Source: Streptomyces sp. BHT-5-2
Lineage (GTDB): Bacteria > Actinomycetota > Actinomycetes > Streptomycetales > Streptomycetaceae
DNA length: 64,000 bases
Direction: 5' to 3'
Assembly (NCBI RefSeq): GCF_019774615.1
Contig: NZ_CP081497.1
Coordinates: forward strand, 372,001 to 436,000
Position numbers and translations under genes: made by a program. Shown in pieces: positions 1 to 8,905 of this stretch. Below the pieces are notes generated by a model. The model did no database searches. It was not told the DNA's origin and saw only the letters and a list, made by a program, of their open reading frames with translations. Position 1 is the first letter of the stretch. Each line of letters begins with the position of its first letter.

Positions 1-93
1 GTCGACCTGTTTGCCGTTCTCCGAACAGCCGGCGAGCAGGGCGCAGGAGGCGACGAGGACGGCTGCGAGGCCGCGGGCGTAAGGGTGTTTCAA
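1..93 (-). CDS. Lipoprotein, N-terminal fragment
   Basis: The gene runs off the left edge, so only the first 31 codons are visible. A TTG start at 91-93 is preceded on the minus strand by GGAG about 6 nt away. The peptide has a basic start, a hydrophobic core and a lipobox LAGC with the lipidated Cys at residue 23, followed by Ser-Glu-Asn. This is a classic type II signal peptide of an exported lipoprotein. It could be an ABC solute-binding protein, but nothing of the mature domain is visible, so the function is unknown. Confidence 0.7.
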   Translation of the reverse strand, partial: MKHPYARGLAAVLVASCALLAGCSENGKQVD

Positions 94-246
94 CGGTGGC
101 TCCGGCTACTGACGATCACGCGCGAGTGACCATGACGATCAAGTGCAAGTGCCCATAAAGAGGGAATACACGCCCTTGTGGTTCCCTCGTGCGCCCAACG
201 GACCGCTCGACGGGCAGCCCGCCCCGGTCCGGCCGAGAATGCAGCG
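94..246. promoter_or_regulatory. Divergent intergenic region with direct repeat
   Basis: This region lies between the divergent lipoprotein fragment and the small gene at 247. The nonamer TGACGATCA occurs at 110-118 and again at 133-141, 23 bp apart (about two helical turns). That arrangement fits a dimeric regulator binding to one face of the DNA. No promoter hexamers are clear. The role is inferred. Confidence 0.3.
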
Positions 247-543
247 GTGACCGATGAACACCGCAGTGCCGACGACACCGCCCGCGCCGTGCCCGGCGAC
301 GAGGAGCGGCGGCTGGCCAGAAGGGCGCTCGCCGATCGCGCCCGGGACGCGGCGGATCTGTCGCTGCTGATGGACATGCTCGGCCTGGACCCGCGCCGGG
401 ACCCGGGCCGGGACACCCCGCCCGGGCCCGGTCCGCTGCGCGGCAGCCGCGGACGCGGCAGACGCGGCGCCGGCCGGGACCGGCGGGCGGCCCGCCGGGA
501 CACCTGCCGCGACGCCCGCACGCCCTCCGCCGACCCCGGCTGA
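247..543 (+). CDS. Small hypothetical Arg/Asp-rich protein
   Basis: A 98-residue protein, with GTG at 247 chosen because the upstream in-frame extension from 178 is low-complexity. The N-terminal half is a charged helix (EERRLARRALADRARDAADL) leading into the hydrophobic stretch LSLLMDMLGLDP. The C-terminal half is Arg/Pro/Gly-rich and probably disordered. There is no signal peptide or recognised domain. It stands alone next to the convergent mannosidase gene. Function unknown; coding is plausible from codon bias. Confidence 0.5.
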   Translation: MTDEHRSADDTARAVPGDEERRLARRALADRARDAADLSLLMDMLGLDPRRDPGRDTPPGPGPLRGSRGRGRRGAGRDRRAARRDTCRDARTPSADPG

Positions 544-574
544 GCCGCCCGCCGCCCGAACCGTGCCCCGCGGG

Positions 575-3500
575 TCAGCCGGCCGCGTGCGGGCCCACCG
601 CCCGGCACAGCCGCAGCGTCACCAGCTGGAACGGCCGCAGTGCCATCCGCACCGTGCCGCCCGCCCGCTCCAGGGCCGGACCGTCCTCGGCCGGACGCTC
701 CAGCAGGTCCGTGGCGACCGCCCCCGCCAACGGGAATCCGCACGTCAGGGTCGCGCGGGCGCGGGCCCCGCGGGCCTCGTGGAGCCGGACCACCACATCG
801 CCGCTGCGGTCGTCGGCCAGCTTGACCGCGGTGACCACCACCGCGTCGTCGTCCACCGCGACCAGCGGCGGCACCGTCACCGCCCCGGTCACCGCCCGCT
901 CCGGCAGATTGATCCGGTACCCCTCGCGCACCGCGTCCCCGATCGTCGCCCCCGGGACCAGCGCGTACCGGAAGCGGTGGGTGCCCTGGTCCGTCTCCGG
1001 GTCCGGGAAGCGCGGGGCGCGCAGCAGCGAGAGCCGTACGGTCGTGGTGGTGCCCCGCGCCCCGCCGGGCCCGCCCTCCCGCACGGTACGGGTCACGTCG
1101 TGCCCGTACGTCGCGTCGTTCACCAGCGCCACCCCCCAGTCCGGCTCCGCCGCGTGCACGAACCGGTGCGCACACGCCTCGAACTTCGCCGCCTCCCAGC
1201 TGGTGTTGGTGTGCGTCGGCCGGTAGAGATGCCCGAACTGGGTCTCCGCCGCGTACCGCTCCGCGTGCAGATCCAGCGGGAACGCCGCCTTGAGGAACTT
1301 CTCGGTCTCGTGCCAGTCCACCTCGGTGTCGATGTCCAGCCGCCGCTGCCCGCGCGCCAGCGTCAGCGTCTGGACCACCCGCGAGCCGCCGAAGCTCCGC
1401 ACCACCCGGACCGTCGCGGCCGCCGGCGCCGCCGCGGCCAGCACCACCTCGTCGGCGTCGGTCAGATCCGTCACCACCTGGCGGTAGAAGGCGTCCACGT
1501 CCCAGGCGTCCCACATGTTGGGGAAGTCCGGATGGAGCTGGAGGAGGTTCGCCGCCGCGCCCGGGGCGACGGCGTCCCGCCCAGCGCCCTTGTCGTACGC
1601 GGAGACGACCAGGCCGCGGCCGTCGATCTCGATCCGGAGCAGGTCGTGCTGGAGGACGAACCCGCCGCCCGGCCGCGGCCCGGCCGCCACCGGCCCGCCC
1701 GACACCACCGGCGCGCCCACCGCGCCCGCCGCGACCCCGTCCCGGGCGTGCGGCGCCGCGTTCGCCACCAGCCGTCGGTCACCGCCGCCGGCCAGCGCCG
1801 TCAACGCGCCGCCGATCAGCGCCTCCAGCTCGGCGGCGACCGCGGCGTAGGTCCGCTCCGCCTCGCGGTGCACCCAGGCGATGGAGGAACCGGGCAGGAT
1901 GTCGTGGAACTGGTGCAGCAGCACCGTCTTCCAGATCCGGTCCAACTCCTCGTAGGGGTACGGGAACCCGACGGTGACCGCGGCGGTCGCCGACCAGAGT
2001 TCGGCCTCCCGCAGCAGGTGCTCGCTGCGGCGGTTGCCGCGCTTGGTACGGGCCTGGCTGGTGAGCGTCCCGCGGTGCAGTTCGAGGTAGAGCTCGCCCA
2101 CCCACACCGGCGCGTCGGGATGCTCGGCCTCGGCCCGGGCGAAGAAGTCGGCGGGCTTCTCCCACCGCACCACCGGCGAGCCGTCCAGGTTCCGCAGCCG
2201 GCGTGCCTTGGCGACCATCTCGCGGGTGGTGCCCCCGCCGCCGTCGCCCCAGCCGGTCGGCGCCAGCGAGTGCCGGGCGGTCCCCTTCTCCTTGAAGTTC
2301 CGTGCCGCGTGGGCGAGTTCGGCGCCCGACAGCTGGCAGTTGTAGGTGTCCACCGGCGGGAAGTGGGTGAAGACCCGGGTGCCGTCGATGCCCTCCCAGC
2401 GGAAGGTGTGGTGCGGGAAGGAGTTCACCCGGCTCCAGGAGATCTTCTGCGTCAGCAGCCACTTCGCCCCGGCCGCCTTGATGATCTGCGGCAGCCCCGC
2501 CGCGAAACCGAAGGTGTCCGGCAGCCACACCTCGTCGCTCTCGACCCCGAACTCCTCCAGGAAGAACCGCTTGCCGTACACGAACTGACGCGCCATCGCC
2601 TCCGAACCGGGCATGTTGGTGTCCGACTCCACCCACATCCCGCCCGCCGGGACGAACCGCCCCTGTGCGACCGCCTGTCTGACCTTCGCGTAGACCTCGG
2701 GCCGGTGCTCCTTGATCCAGGCGTACTGCTGCGCCTGCGACATGGTGTAGACGAACTCCGGCTCGTCGGCCAGCAGCGCCGTCATGTTCGCCGTCGTCCG
2801 CGCCACCTTGCGCACCGTCTCGCGCAGCGGCCACAGCCACGCCGAGTCGATATGGGCGTGCCCCACCGCGCTGATCCGGTGCGCGGACGCCGCGGCCGGC
2901 GCCGCCAGCACCTCCCGCAGCCGGCGGCGCGCCGCCTGGGCCGTCCCGCCCACGTCCTGCAGGTCCACCGCGTCCAGCGCCCGGTCCACCGCCCGCAGCA
3001 CCTCCCAGCGCCGCGGACCGTCCACCGGCAGCTCCGCCATCAGCTCGCCCAATACCTCCAGATCCAGGGCCAGTTCCCACACCTCGGTGTCGAACACCGC
3101 CAGGTCCATCCGCGCCAGCCGGTACAGCGGCGCGCTCCCCGCGGTCCGCGGATCGCCCAGCGCCGTCGGCCGGAAGGGGTGGACGTCGAGGATGACGGGG
3201 TTGGACGCGGCCTCCAGATGCCACTCGACCCGCTCGCCGCCCCGGACCGGCGCGCCCACCCGCACCCACTGGTTCCGCGGGTTGAGCCCCTTCACCGGCG
3301 TCCCGTCCGGCAGGTACACCAGCGCCTCGCACTGGAAACCCGGCATCCGCTCGTCGAACCCCAGGTCCAGCACCGCCTCCACGGTGCGCCCCGCCCACTC
3401 CTCGGGTACCGTGCCGCGCACCCGGAACCACGTCGTCCGCCACGGCGCGCCCCAGGCGTCGCCCACCGCCACCGGCGTGTGCGCGGCGGCGAGCCCCTCG

Positions 3501-3685
3501 GCCACCGGGGCCTTTCCCCCAGCTCTCGGCTCCGCTCGAGCAGGGGAGGCCCCGATGCCCGGCTCGCCCGGCGCGGTCCAGGCCGCCACCTCCAGTGCCA
3601 CCGATTCCGGATACACGGCGGGCCGGATGCGTTCGTCGAGGACTCGCTTCAGACGGGCTTCGACCAGTGCGCGATCGTCATGCAT
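575..3685 (-). CDS. GH38 alpha-mannosidase
   Basis: A 1036-residue glycoside hydrolase family 38 enzyme, a retaining, metal-dependent alpha-mannosidase. The family signature HAHIDSAWLWPLRET lies at about 276-290, with metal-binding His and Asp. The likely nucleophile is Asp355 in the WVESDTNMPG segment. An N-terminal beta domain (about 1-260) precedes the catalytic barrel, and a beta-sandwich follows, as usual for bacterial GH38 of about 1000 residues. There is no signal peptide, so it acts in the cytoplasm. It is the last gene of the operon starting at 10201 and begins 49 bp after the GH85 gene. In context it probably trims alpha-linked mannose from imported oligomannose fragments. Linkage specificity cannot be read from the sequence. 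Confidence 0.93.
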   Translation of the reverse strand: MHDDRALVEARLKRVLDERIRPAVYPESVALEVAAWTAPGEPGIGASPARAEPRAGGKAPVAEGLAAAHTPVAVGDAWGAPWRTTWFRVRGTVPEEWAGRTVEAVLDLGFDERMPGFQCEALVYLPDGTPVKGLNPRNQWVRVGAPVRGGERVEWHLEAASNPVILDVHPFRPTALGDPRTAGSAPLYRLARMDLAVFDTEVWELALDLEVLGELMAELPVDGPRRWEVLRAVDRALDAVDLQDVGGTAQAARRRLREVLAAPAAASAHRISAVGHAHIDSAWLWPLRETVRKVARTTANMTALLADEPEFVYTMSQAQQYAWIKEHRPEVYAKVRQAVAQGRFVPAGGMWVESDTNMPGSEAMARQFVYGKRFFLEEFGVESDEVWLPDTFGFAAGLPQIIKAAGAKWLLTQKISWSRVNSFPHHTFRWEGIDGTRVFTHFPPVDTYNCQLSGAELAHAARNFKEKGTARHSLAPTGWGDGGGGTTREMVAKARRLRNLDGSPVVRWEKPADFFARAEAEHPDAPVWVGELYLELHRGTLTSQARTKRGNRRSEHLLREAELWSATAAVTVGFPYPYEELDRIWKTVLLHQFHDILPGSSIAWVHREAERTYAAVAAELEALIGGALTALAGGGDRRLVANAAPHARDGVAAGAVGAPVVSGGPVAAGPRPGGGFVLQHDLLRIEIDGRGLVVSAYDKGAGRDAVAPGAAANLLQLHPDFPNMWDAWDVDAFYRQVVTDLTDADEVVLAAAAPAAATVRVVRSFGGSRVVQTLTLARGQRRLDIDTEVDWHETEKFLKAAFPLDLHAERYAAETQFGHLYRPTHTNTSWEAAKFEACAHRFVHAAEPDWGVALVNDATYGHDVTRTVREGGPGGARGTTTTVRLSLLRAPRFPDPETDQGTHRFRYALVPGATIGDAVREGYRINLPERAVTGAVTVPPLVAVDDDAVVVTAVKLADDRSGDVVVRLHEARGARARATLTCGFPLAGAVATDLLERPAEDGPALERAGGTVRMALRPFQLVTLRLCRAVGPHAAG

Positions 3686-3734
3686 GGCTTACGGCTCCAG
3701 AGGTCGGGGAGACGGGGTGCGGCGGCCGGCCGGG

Positions 3735-5819
3735 TCACCACGGGTACCGCACGGCCACCGGTGCGGAGTGGGCGAACAGCTCGTCGACGGCGCGGACGGT
3801 GAGCAGCGCCGCCGCCTCGCCGCCGGTCCGGCGCAGCCCGGGGACGAAGAACGCGGTGCCGCAGGTGCCACCGAGGAACACCTGTCGGCCGGAGGGGAGT
3901 TGACGGTGCACCACATACTGGCGGATCGTTCCTGCGGCGCGCCGCCAGGTCAGCCGGAGCGCGGTCGCGCCGCCCGCGGTGGCGGCCTCGGTGACCCTCG
4001 CCCCGCCGGGTGCCGCCGGCTTCCCGGCCGCCTCGTGGACCGCCAGCGCGCCCAGCCGCCAGGCCACCGCGCGCCCGCCCCGGCCCACCAGCCGTACGCC
4101 GAGCGCGCGCACCGTCCCCCGGCCGAGAGCGCCCGGCCGCAGGGTGACGGTGCGCCAGCCGTCCGCCGCCCGGACGGTGCCGGCGGGCAGAAAGACGTAG
4201 GGCGCGGGCGCACCCGGCGCGGGGGCGTCCCGCAGTGCCACGGCCACCTCGACGGTCACCGGGCCGGAGCCCGGATCGGCGCGGTGCACCAGCTCCAGCA
4301 CGGTCCCCGGCCCGCAGGGCAGCCGGGTGGGGAACAGGTCCAGCACGGCGGGGGAGGGCAGCGCCCCGTGCACCAGCAGTGCACTGCCGCCGCGCCAGGC
4401 ATCGGCGAAGTCCAGGCACACCTCCGGGCGCGGGCCCTCGCTGCGGGCCGTCCAGCGCCGGGGCGGCAGCCGGTCCTGGAGCCCGAGGTGGTTCCACGGT
4501 GCGTCGGAGGCGACCGCGCCGTGCTCGTACCAGCGCAGGCCGTGGCCGGTGTTGAAGGAGGTGGCGAACGGCAGGGCGGTGACCGTCGAACGGTCCGCGA
4601 CCACCTCCGCGGGCGCCCGCCACCCCCGGCCGCCGCCCGCCGGCCGGGACGGATCGAGTGCCGCACCGGACCAGAACCGGTCGTCCGCCGCGTGGAAGCG
4701 GCCCGGCGTCCGCCCGGCGGGCAGGTGGTGCAGCGTCCACTCGGGCCGGTAGAAGCCGTACGACACCACGGGGTCGCGGCCCGGCGGCGCGATCGCGTCC
4801 CAGTCCACCGCGGTGCCCCACCCGGCCGACTCCACGTCGACACCGGCCCACAACTCGTAGCGGTCGCGGCCCAGTCGGCCCGCCAGCCGCCCCGAGTCGG
4901 CGAGGGTCCGCGCGGTCCACCGGAAGTCCAGGAACACCGAGTCCGCGACCGACCCGGCGGCGTCCTGGAAGAACTCCTGGTTCCGCGCGTCGAGCGCGCC
5001 CTGCCAGGCCACCCTGCCGTCCCGGTCCATCGCGTCGTACCAGGTGATCCGCAGGCCGTGCCGGGCGCCCGCGGCCCGCAGCGCGCGCAGGAACCCGCGC
5101 ATGTCCGCGGCGAGCGCGGCGTCCCCGCCGTCGGTCTCGGCGTTGACGAACCAGCCGTCGAAGCCGTACGCCCGGGCCACCGCCGCCAGCTTCGCGGCGA
5201 GCGGATGACGCCCGGCGGCGTCCCGCTGCACCAGGTCCCGGGTCCAGCGCAGCTGCCCGCCGTAGGCCGCCGGCGGCAGGAAGACGGTGCCCAGCACCGG
5301 TACGCCGTTGCGGTGCGCGGCGTCGACGACCGGGGCGGTGGGCGCGAGGATCAGCCCCTCGCCGGCCGAACCGCCCCAGAAGACCAGCTCGTCGAGGTAC
5401 GCCCAGTGCGTCGGGGTGTAGACGTCGGCGGTGGCCGAGCCCTGCGACGGCTGCCCGGAGGTGGGGCCGAAGGAGACCAGCGCACTGATCCGGGCCCGGC
5501 CGGCGCGCGCCGTGGTGTTCGGCGGCATCGGGGTGAACCGCCCGGCGAGCGGCACCGACGCGGCGTTGAACGGCAGATCGCGGTCCGTCCGCGCGGTCCA
5601 GGACGCCAGGCTGCGCCAGAGCACCCCGTCCGCGGGCGTGCCGTCGGGCAGCGAGTCCGGGAACCAGTACGCGGCGTACGGCTGGAGCGGCGCGGCGGCA
5701 CCGGCAGCGGCCACGGCTCCCGATACGGCGGCCGGCGGGCCGAGCAGGGCGGCCGCGGCCCCCGCCGCGCCCGCGTGCAGCACCCGGCGGCGGGGGAGCG
5801 GGCGGGGCCCGCCGCTCAT
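3735..5819 (-). CDS. GH85 endo-beta-N-acetylglucosaminidase, Tat-secreted
   Basis: A 694-residue GH85 enzyme (ENGase), which cuts the chitobiose core of N-glycans and leaves one GlcNAc on the protein. The barrel shows the family features YAAYWFPDS (about 48-56) and GFDGWFVNAETDGG (about 219-232). The catalytic Asn226/Glu228 pair is spaced as in the family, where Asn stabilises the oxazoline intermediate and Glu is the acid/base. C-terminal beta domains follow. The N-terminus carries a twin-arginine-like RRRVL then an Ala-rich hydrophobic segment, so Tat export is likely. ATG at 5819 overlaps the upstream stop by 4 bp, indicating translational coupling. It is the extracellular release step of the operon. 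Confidence 0.88.
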   Translation of the reverse strand: MSGGPRPLPRRRVLHAGAAGAAAALLGPPAAVSGAVAAAGAAAPLQPYAAYWFPDSLPDGTPADGVLWRSLASWTARTDRDLPFNAASVPLAGRFTPMPPNTTARAGRARISALVSFGPTSGQPSQGSATADVYTPTHWAYLDELVFWGGSAGEGLILAPTAPVVDAAHRNGVPVLGTVFLPPAAYGGQLRWTRDLVQRDAAGRHPLAAKLAAVARAYGFDGWFVNAETDGGDAALAADMRGFLRALRAAGARHGLRITWYDAMDRDGRVAWQGALDARNQEFFQDAAGSVADSVFLDFRWTARTLADSGRLAGRLGRDRYELWAGVDVESAGWGTAVDWDAIAPPGRDPVVSYGFYRPEWTLHHLPAGRTPGRFHAADDRFWSGAALDPSRPAGGGRGWRAPAEVVADRSTVTALPFATSFNTGHGLRWYEHGAVASDAPWNHLGLQDRLPPRRWTARSEGPRPEVCLDFADAWRGGSALLVHGALPSPAVLDLFPTRLPCGPGTVLELVHRADPGSGPVTVEVAVALRDAPAPGAPAPYVFLPAGTVRAADGWRTVTLRPGALGRGTVRALGVRLVGRGGRAVAWRLGALAVHEAAGKPAAPGGARVTEAATAGGATALRLTWRRAAGTIRQYVVHRQLPSGRQVFLGGTCGTAFFVPGLRRTGGEAAALLTVRAVDELFAHSAPVAVRYPW

Positions 5820-7087
5820 CGCCGCACCACCTCCTCGGGGGTGCACACCTCGGTGATCCCGCGCGCCGCCAAATGACCGGAATCCGCGGCCAGTTGGGCG
5901 AGCACCAGGGCGGGCCGGGCGCCCTGCGCGGCCAGTTCCGCCCAGGCTTCGAAGACCGGGCCGCCCGGCGCGCACACCGAACGGTGCGGCGCCTCCTCGA
6001 CGTCGCCGGCGTCGACGACCAGCGCGGTGGTCCGGGCCGGCGGCCGGTGCGGACGGCCCCGCCAGTGCGCCGCCGACTCCGCGAAGGCCCGGCCCACCGG
6101 CTTGACCGCCCGGTCCTCGGTGAGCAGCCCCAGCCCGTACTCCAGCTCCGGGAAGTCCGCGAGCGACCGCGGCACGTCGCAGGAACACCACCACGTGACG
6201 CCCCACATGCCCTGGCAGTCAAGGGCGTTGGCGACGGTGGCGGTGGTGAAGCGGGCCGCGCGGTCCTCGGGGATGTGCGGGGCGGGGGCACCGACCTCCT
6301 GGAGCCACACCGGGCGGTGCGGGTCCCGCGCCCACGCCTTGGACAGCTCCACGAGGTACGCGGCGTGCTGCTCGGTGGCGGCACCGGCCGGGCCGTGGCG
6401 CTGCGCGGTCCCGTTGAACACCCAGGAGTGCACGGCCGTCATGGCGCCCAGCCGGGCGGCGTGCGCGGGGGTGAAGGGATGGCCGTCGAGGTACCAGGCG
6501 GCGTCGTACCCGGCGTGCAGATGCGGGCGGCCGGGCGCGCCCCGCTCGCAGGCGGCCAGCATCCGCTCCAGCCAGGCCGCCGCCTGCCCGCCGGTGATCC
6601 GGTCCGGGTCGGGGTGCGGGGCGTCCGCGAACTGGTTGATCTCGTTGCCGAGGGTCATCCCCAGGAAGGCGGGCCGGTCGGCGAGCGCGGCGGCCAGTGT
6701 CCGCAGGTACTCCTCCTGCCCGGCGAGGACCTCGGGGTCGGTGAAGAGGTTGCGGCGGTGCCAGGTCCGCGTCCAGGCGGGCAGGAAGTCGAAGCTGGAC
6801 AGATGGCCCTGGAGGCCGTCCACCGCGACGTCCAGTCCGCGGTCGGCCGCCGCGTCGGCCAGCTGCACCAGCTGCTCGACGGCGCGCGGCCGGATCAGCG
6901 TCCGGTTGGGCTGGAACAGCGGCCACAGCGGGAAGACCCGGACGTGGTCCAGGCCGAGCGCGGCGACGGCGTCCAGGTCCGCGCGCACCGCGTCCAGGTC
7001 GAAGTCCAGCCAGTGGTGGAACCACCCCCGACCGGGCGTGTAGTTGACGCCGAAGCGGATCCGGCGCGGCTCGTGGGCTACGGGCAT
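5816..7087 (-). CDS. Clan GH-A glycosidase, GH5-like beta-mannosidase candidate
   Basis: A 423-residue cytoplasmic TIM-barrel hydrolase. The acid/base is probably Glu149 in the beta-4 motif LGNEIN, and the nucleophile Glu264 in LQEVGAP, the spacing expected for clan GH-A. The start FGVNYTP and the overall size resemble GH5 subfamily 18 beta-mannosidases, which act on Man-beta-1,4-GlcNAc from N-glycan cores. That subfamily call is from memory and context, not an alignment. ATG 7087 is preferred, with GGAGG about 13 nt upstream. An alternative ATG at 7120 overlaps the permease stop as TGATG. The 3' end overlaps the GH85 start. Confidence 0.72.
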   Translation of the reverse strand: MPVAHEPRRIRFGVNYTPGRGWFHHWLDFDLDAVRADLDAVAALGLDHVRVFPLWPLFQPNRTLIRPRAVEQLVQLADAAADRGLDVAVDGLQGHLSSFDFLPAWTRTWHRRNLFTDPEVLAGQEEYLRTLAAALADRPAFLGMTLGNEINQFADAPHPDPDRITGGQAAAWLERMLAACERGAPGRPHLHAGYDAAWYLDGHPFTPAHAARLGAMTAVHSWVFNGTAQRHGPAGAATEQHAAYLVELSKAWARDPHRPVWLQEVGAPAPHIPEDRAARFTTATVANALDCQGMWGVTWWCSCDVPRSLADFPELEYGLGLLTEDRAVKPVGRAFAESAAHWRGRPHRPPARTTALVVDAGDVEEAPHRSVCAPGGPVFEAWAELAAQGARPALVLAQLAADSGHLAARGITEVCTPEEVVRR

Positions 7088-7119
7088 GACGGGACCTGTC
7101 CCTCCGGGTGGGTGTGGCA

Positions 7120-7971
7120 TCAGCCCTTGACGGCGCCCTCCTCGACGCCGCGGAAGAAGTAACGCTGCAGTACGGCGAAGAGCACGATCAGCGGCAGGAC
7201 GGCGATCACCGAACCGGCCGCGACCAGCCGCTGGTCGTTCGCGAAGGTGCCGTGCAGATAGTTCAAGCCGACGGTCAGGGTGAACTTCGACTGGTCGCTC
7301 AGCACGATCAGCGGCCACAGGAAGTCGTCCCAGGCCCCCATGAACGCGAAGACCGCGACCACCGCCAGAGTGCCCCGCACCGACGGCAACGCGACCCGCA
7401 CGAACCGCTGCCAGGCATTGGCGCCGTCCACGAACGCCGCCTCCTCGACCTCGTACGGCAGCGCCGCGAAGGCGTTCCGCATCAGCAGCACGTTCATCGC
7501 GCCGATACAGCCGGGCAGCACCACCCCCAACAGGGTGTCGTTCAACCTCAACTGACGCATCGTCATGAACTGGGCGATCATGATGCTCTCCACCGGAACC
7601 AGCATCGCCATGACGAACACCACCAACGCGACCCGGCGGCCACGGAACCGCAGCCGGGCCAGCGCATAGCCCGCCAGCGCCGCGCCCGCGCAGTTGGTCA
7701 GCACATTGGCGACGGCCACCCGCAGGGAGTTCAGCGCGAAGTCCCACACCGGGATCACCCGGGCCACCGCGGCGTAGTTGCCGAGCGTGGGACGGTGCGG
7801 CAGCAGGCTCGGCGGAAAGCGGTAGAGATCCTCGCCGGGACCCTTCAGGGACGTCGACAACTGCCACAGGAACGGCCCGACGGTCAGCGCCAGCACCACG
7901 AACAGCAGCAGATAGCGCACCACCAGCGAGCCCCCGGCCCGCCTCCGACGCCGCCGCCGTGCCCCCGTCAC
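7120..7971 (-). CDS. Carbohydrate ABC transporter permease, MalG type
   Basis: A 283-residue inner-membrane permease with six predicted membrane segments. The cytoplasmic EAA loop is EEAAFVDGANAWQRFVRVALP at about residues 185-205, which docks the ATPase. The N-terminus is unusually Arg-rich. The GTG start at 7971 overlaps the partner permease stop by 4 bp, so the two are coupled. No ATPase gene lies in the operon; Streptomyces CUT1 importers commonly share the MsiK ATPase encoded elsewhere, which is the likely partner here. The substrate is probably an oligosaccharide from N-glycans, inferred from neighbouring genes. Confidence 0.93.
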   Translation of the reverse strand: MTGARRRRRRRAGGSLVVRYLLLFVVLALTVGPFLWQLSTSLKGPGEDLYRFPPSLLPHRPTLGNYAAVARVIPVWDFALNSLRVAVANVLTNCAGAALAGYALARLRFRGRRVALVVFVMAMLVPVESIMIAQFMTMRQLRLNDTLLGVVLPGCIGAMNVLLMRNAFAALPYEVEEAAFVDGANAWQRFVRVALPSVRGTLAVVAVFAFMGAWDDFLWPLIVLSDQSKFTLTVGLNYLHGTFANDQRLVAAGSVIAVLPLIVLFAVLQRYFFRGVEEGAVKG

Positions 7972-8897
7972 CGGTCCTCCCCGCGGCCGGCGCGCAGCAC
8001 CAGCAGCATCAGCCCGAGCGTGAGCACGAAGACCACCACCGACAGCGCCGAGGCATAGCCGACCCGCCCGCTGAGCCCCGTACCGGCCTGCTGGACGAGC
8101 ATCACCAGCGTGGTGTCCTCCCCGCCGGGCCCACCGTTCGGCCCGGCCAGCAGATACACCTCGGAGAACACCTTGAAGGCGTTGACCGCGGACAGCGCGG
8201 CCACCAGCACCATCGTGGACCGCACCGCGGGCACCGTGACGGTCAGGAAGCGCCGCACCGCACCGGCCCCGTCCACCGCGCACGCCTCGTGCAGCTCCCG
8301 CGGCACCCGCGCCAGCGCCGCCAGATAAACGATCATGTAGTAGCCGAGGCCCTTCCAGACCGTCACCGCCATCGCGCTGAGCAGCAGCAGCCAGGAGTCA
8401 CCGAGAAAGCCGACCCGGCCGAACCCCAACGCCGCCAACAGCGCGTTGATCAGCCCCCGGTCGTCCAGCAACCACACCCAGATCAACCCGACCACCACCA
8501 CCGAGGCCACCACAGGCAGATAGAACGCGGCCCGGAAGAACGCGATCCCGGGGACGCGGAGCCTCACGAGCAGGGCCAGCAGCAGCGGCAGCACCACCAG
8601 CGGCGGCACCACACCCAGGACGTAGAGGACGCTGTTGCGCAGCCCCGTCCAGAACATCGGATCGTCCAGCATCTCCCGGTAGTTGGCGCCACCGGTGAAC
8701 CGACCGCCCGTCAACGTCCGGGCATCGGTGAAGGAATGCGCCACCGTGCTCAGAAACGGATAGAGGCTGAATCCGCCGACGACCAGCAGGCCGGGTGCGA
8801 GGAACAGCCAGGGGCTGGTGGCCAGTTGCCCACGGACGCCCCGGCCCCGGCCGGCGAGCCGTGCGCCGTCATCCGCCGCGGCATTCCGCCTCCCCAT
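7968..8897 (-). CDS. Carbohydrate ABC transporter permease, MalF type
   Basis: A 309-residue permease with an N-terminal membrane segment (LATSPWLFLAPGLLVVGGF) and about six helices in all. The EAA loop is HEACAVDGAGAVRRFLTVTVP at about 215-235. It pairs with the downstream MalG-type subunit. ATG 8897 was chosen: it lies 8 bp after the binding-protein stop with a GCCGGAA ribosome site. A longer start at 8933 would run into the upstream gene. It belongs to the putative N-glycan importer. Confidence 0.93.
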   Translation of the reverse strand: MGRRNAAADDGARLAGRGRGVRGQLATSPWLFLAPGLLVVGGFSLYPFLSTVAHSFTDARTLTGGRFTGGANYREMLDDPMFWTGLRNSVLYVLGVVPPLVVLPLLLALLVRLRVPGIAFFRAAFYLPVVASVVVVGLIWVWLLDDRGLINALLAALGFGRVGFLGDSWLLLLSAMAVTVWKGLGYYMIVYLAALARVPRELHEACAVDGAGAVRRFLTVTVPAVRSTMVLVAALSAVNAFKVFSEVYLLAGPNGGPGGEDTTLVMLVQQAGTGLSGRVGYASALSVVVFVLTLGLMLLVLRAGRGEDR

Positions 8898-8905
8898 TTC
8901 CGGCC

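Noticed and set aside
90..1514. 474-codon minus-strand open frame at the left edge
   Set aside because: It is a frame-shifted shadow of the mannosidase 3' end, running past its stop. It has no recognisable domain and conflicts with the codon bias of the true frame.
563..3802. 1079-codon plus-strand open frame across the GH38 gene
   Set aside because: It is antisense to a clear GH38 enzyme. The product is Arg/Pro/His-rich without domains; such long shadows are common at this GC content.
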